Below are positions 5,760 through 7,251 of a DNA stretch of 7,251 bases, piece by piece. The notes under the pieces are model-generated. The model searched no databases. It was not told where the DNA came from and worked only from the letters and a program-made list of their open reading frames with translations. Made by a program: the position numbers and the translations under genes. Origin of the DNA: an uncultured Sutterella sp. (lineage in GTDB: Bacteria; Pseudomonadota; Gammaproteobacteria; Burkholderiales; Burkholderiaceae_F); contig USAL01000092.1 in assembly GCA_900552545.1 (NCBI GenBank), forward strand, positions 1 to 7,251, in the 5' to 3' direction. Position 1 is the stretch's first letter; each line of letters opens with the position of its first letter.

Positions 5760-6995
5760 ATGCTGCTTAATCCCTACTTCGGGCGTTTCGGCGGACAGTA
5801 CATCCCGGAAATTCTGGTTCCGGCCCTCGATCAGCTCGAGGCGGCCTTCGTCGAGGCCCGCAACGACCCCGCCTTCAAGGCCGAGCTCTCGAATCTTCTG
5901 ACGACCTACGCAGGCCGCCCGACGCCGTTGACGCTGTGCCGCAACCTCACCAAGGGCACGCGCACCAAGCTCTACCTCAAGCGCGAGGATCTCGTGCACG
6001 GCGGCGCGCACAAGACGAACCAGGTGCTGGGTCAGGCGCTGCTTGCCCGCCGCATGGGGAAGACGCGCATCATCGCCGAAACGGGCGCTGGCCAGCACGG
6101 CGTCGCGACGGCGCTAGCCTGTGCGCTGCTCGGATTTGAATGCCGCATCTACATGGGCGCCAAGGACGTCGAGCGCCAGATGCCCAACGTCTTTCGCATG
6201 GAGCTGATGGGCGCCGAGGTCGTTCCCGTCACCGAAGGCGTGGGCACGCTCAAGGAAGCCTGCAACGCCGCCCTGAAGGACTGGGCCGGTTCCTTTGAAA
6301 ACACCCACTACATGCTGGGTACCGCGGCCGGCCCCCATCCGTTCCCGACGATCGTGCGCGAATTCCAGAAGGTGATCGGCGAAGAGGCCAAGAAGCAGTT
6401 TCTTGCCGCCGAAAAGGTGCTTCCCGACGCCGTGATCGCCGCCGTGGGCGGCGGCTCAAACGCCATCGGCATCTTCACGGACTTCGTGCCTGAAAAGGGC
6501 GTCAAGCTGATCGGCGTCGAACCCGCGGGCATGGGGCTTGCCACCAACAAGCACGGCGCCACGCTCTGCAAGGGAATCGAGGGCATCTTCTTCGGCGCCC
6601 GCAGCAAGAACATGCAGACTGCCGACGGCCAGATCGAGGAGTCCTACTCGATTTCCGCGGGCCTTGACTTTCCCTCGGTGGGGCCTGAGCACGCCTACCT
6701 GCAGGAGACGGGACGCGCCGAGTACGTGGCCGTCACCGACAAGGAGGCTCTGGCGGCCTTCATGGAGCTCTCGCTCAAGGAAGGCAGCATTCCGGCGCTT
6801 GAAAGCTCGCACGCGCTTGCCTATGCCTTGAAGCTCATCCGCCAGAATCCGGACCGTGAGCAGAAGATCATCGTCAATCTCTCGGGCCGCGGCGACAAGG
6901 ACATCTTCCAGGTCGCCAAGCGCCTTGAGGCCGAGGGTCTCATGAAGGACGGCCACTTGAAGAACAACATCGTGCAGACGCTGCTTGCCGAGTAA
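5760..6995 (+). CDS. trpB: Tryptophan synthase beta chain
   Basis: PLP enzyme that condenses indole with serine to make tryptophan, working as an alpha2-beta2 complex with TrpA; 411 residues, slightly longer than the E. coli protein (397), mainly through the C-terminal tail. The PLP lysine is K85 in HGGAHKTNQ, the catalytic glutamate E107 is in AETGAGQHG, the phosphate cradle GGGSN is at 230-234, D303 in SAGLDFPSVGP matches the domain-closure aspartate, and S375 in NLSGRGDKD contacts the PLP ring. The opening NPYFGRFGGQY and the HGGAHKTNQVLGQALL segment match the enteric TrpB type rather than the HTGAHKINN type common in most other bacteria. The ATG at 5760 has AAGGA (5746-5750) nine bases upstream. 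It lies 76 bp after trpD, with no trpC or trpF between, and 47 bp before trpA. Confidence 0.97.
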   Translation: MLLNPYFGRFGGQYIPEILVPALDQLEAAFVEARNDPAFKAELSNLLTTYAGRPTPLTLCRNLTKGTRTKLYLKREDLVHGGAHKTNQVLGQALLARRMGKTRIIAETGAGQHGVATALACALLGFECRIYMGAKDVERQMPNVFRMELMGAEVVPVTEGVGTLKEACNAALKDWAGSFENTHYMLGTAAGPHPFPTIVREFQKVIGEEAKKQFLAAEKVLPDAVIAAVGGGSNAIGIFTDFVPEKGVKLIGVEPAGMGLATNKHGATLCKGIEGIFFGARSKNMQTADGQIEESYSISAGLDFPSVGPEHAYLQETGRAEYVAVTDKEALAAFMELSLKEGSIPALESSHALAYALKLIRQNPDREQKIIVNLSGRGDKDIFQVAKRLEAEGLMKDGHLKNNIVQTLLAE

Positions 6996-7042
6996 GGCGC
7001 TCTGAAGGCAGTCGACATTGAAACAAAAGGACTAAAAAGACC

Positions 7043-7251
7043 ATGACGACACAACGTTTTGAGCGCCTTTTTGCAGCGCTGAAAGCCAAGAACGAAGGCG
7101 CCTTCGTACCCTTTGTCAACCTCTTCGACCCCAATGAGAATCTGAGCCTTGAGATTCTCGAGACCCTCATTGCCGCAGGCGCCGACGCCCTCGAGCTCGG
7201 CATTCCGTTTTCCGACCCGAGCGCCGACGGCCCGGTGATCATGGTGAGCGC
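7043..7251 (+). CDS. trpA: Tryptophan synthase alpha chain (3' partial)
   Basis: Cleaves indole-3-glycerol phosphate and channels the indole to TrpB. Only the first 69 residues are inside the window. Catalytic E51 (in DALELGIPF) and D62 (in PSADGP) are present and in the right spacing, corresponding to E49 and D60 of the E. coli enzyme. The start ATG has AAAGG at 7026-7030, with rather long spacing. Two positions depart from the usual family motifs: VNLFDPN where VTLGDP-like sequence is expected, and a Ser in PSADGP where Leu or Met is usual. It lies 47 bp after trpB, surely in the same operon. Confidence 0.93.
   Translation, partial: MTTQRFERLFAALKAKNEGAFVPFVNLFDPNENLSLEILETLIAAGADALELGIPFSDPSADGPVIMVS

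Overview
The window is GC-rich DNA from a Gram-negative bacterium, with coding on both strands and little spacing between genes. Gene content (a class III binding-protein ABC importer, FKBP-type prolyl isomerases, an attenuated trp operon) and the heavy use of GCG/CTT/CGC codons suggest a proteobacterium. A gut-type betaproteobacterium of the Sutterella group is my best guess, but nothing here proves it.

Left part (1-3038, + strand): a three-gene ABC importer of the iron-siderophore/heme/corrinoid class. It consists of a periplasmic binding protein whose 5' end lies outside the window, a FecCD/BtuC-type permease, and an ATPase that overlaps the permease stop by an ATGA junction. The ATPase begins with an unusual Met/His-rich stretch built from four 12-bp units. 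Positions 3039-3218 are a short gap between convergent genes, with no convincing terminator.

Middle (3219-3884, - strand): a cytoplasmic protein made of two complete FKBP domains in tandem. About 65% of their residues are identical in a gapless alignment. It diverges from the trp operon across an intergenic region of about 355 bp that holds the trp promoter.

Right part (about 4171-7251, + strand): trpD, trpB and the start of trpA, preceded by a leader of about 410 nt. This leader is the most interesting part of the window. It first encodes a classical 19-residue Trp leader peptide (SWRW) with a complete 1:2 / 2:3 / 3:4 attenuator ending in five T residues. About 85 nt after that terminator lies a second, unlisted 23-codon reading frame with its own AGGAAA ribosome binding site. 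It ends ...RWRW-stop, with Trp codons at positions 21 and 23. The second leader has no intrinsic terminator. Instead, its codons 13-16 contain a perfect 9-nt complement of the trpD Shine-Dalgarno region, and its Trp codons lie inside two mutually exclusive stems. I infer a two-stage switch: transcription attenuation at leader 1, then translational (possibly Rho-assisted) attenuation of trpD at leader 2, both reading charged tRNA-Trp.

The operon is also unusual in content. trpE, trpG, trpC and trpF are absent from the positions they occupy in the enteric order, so the dual leader acts directly on trpD (anthranilate phosphoribosyltransferase), with trpB and trpA (tryptophan synthase) downstream. 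The TrpB is of the enteric sequence type.
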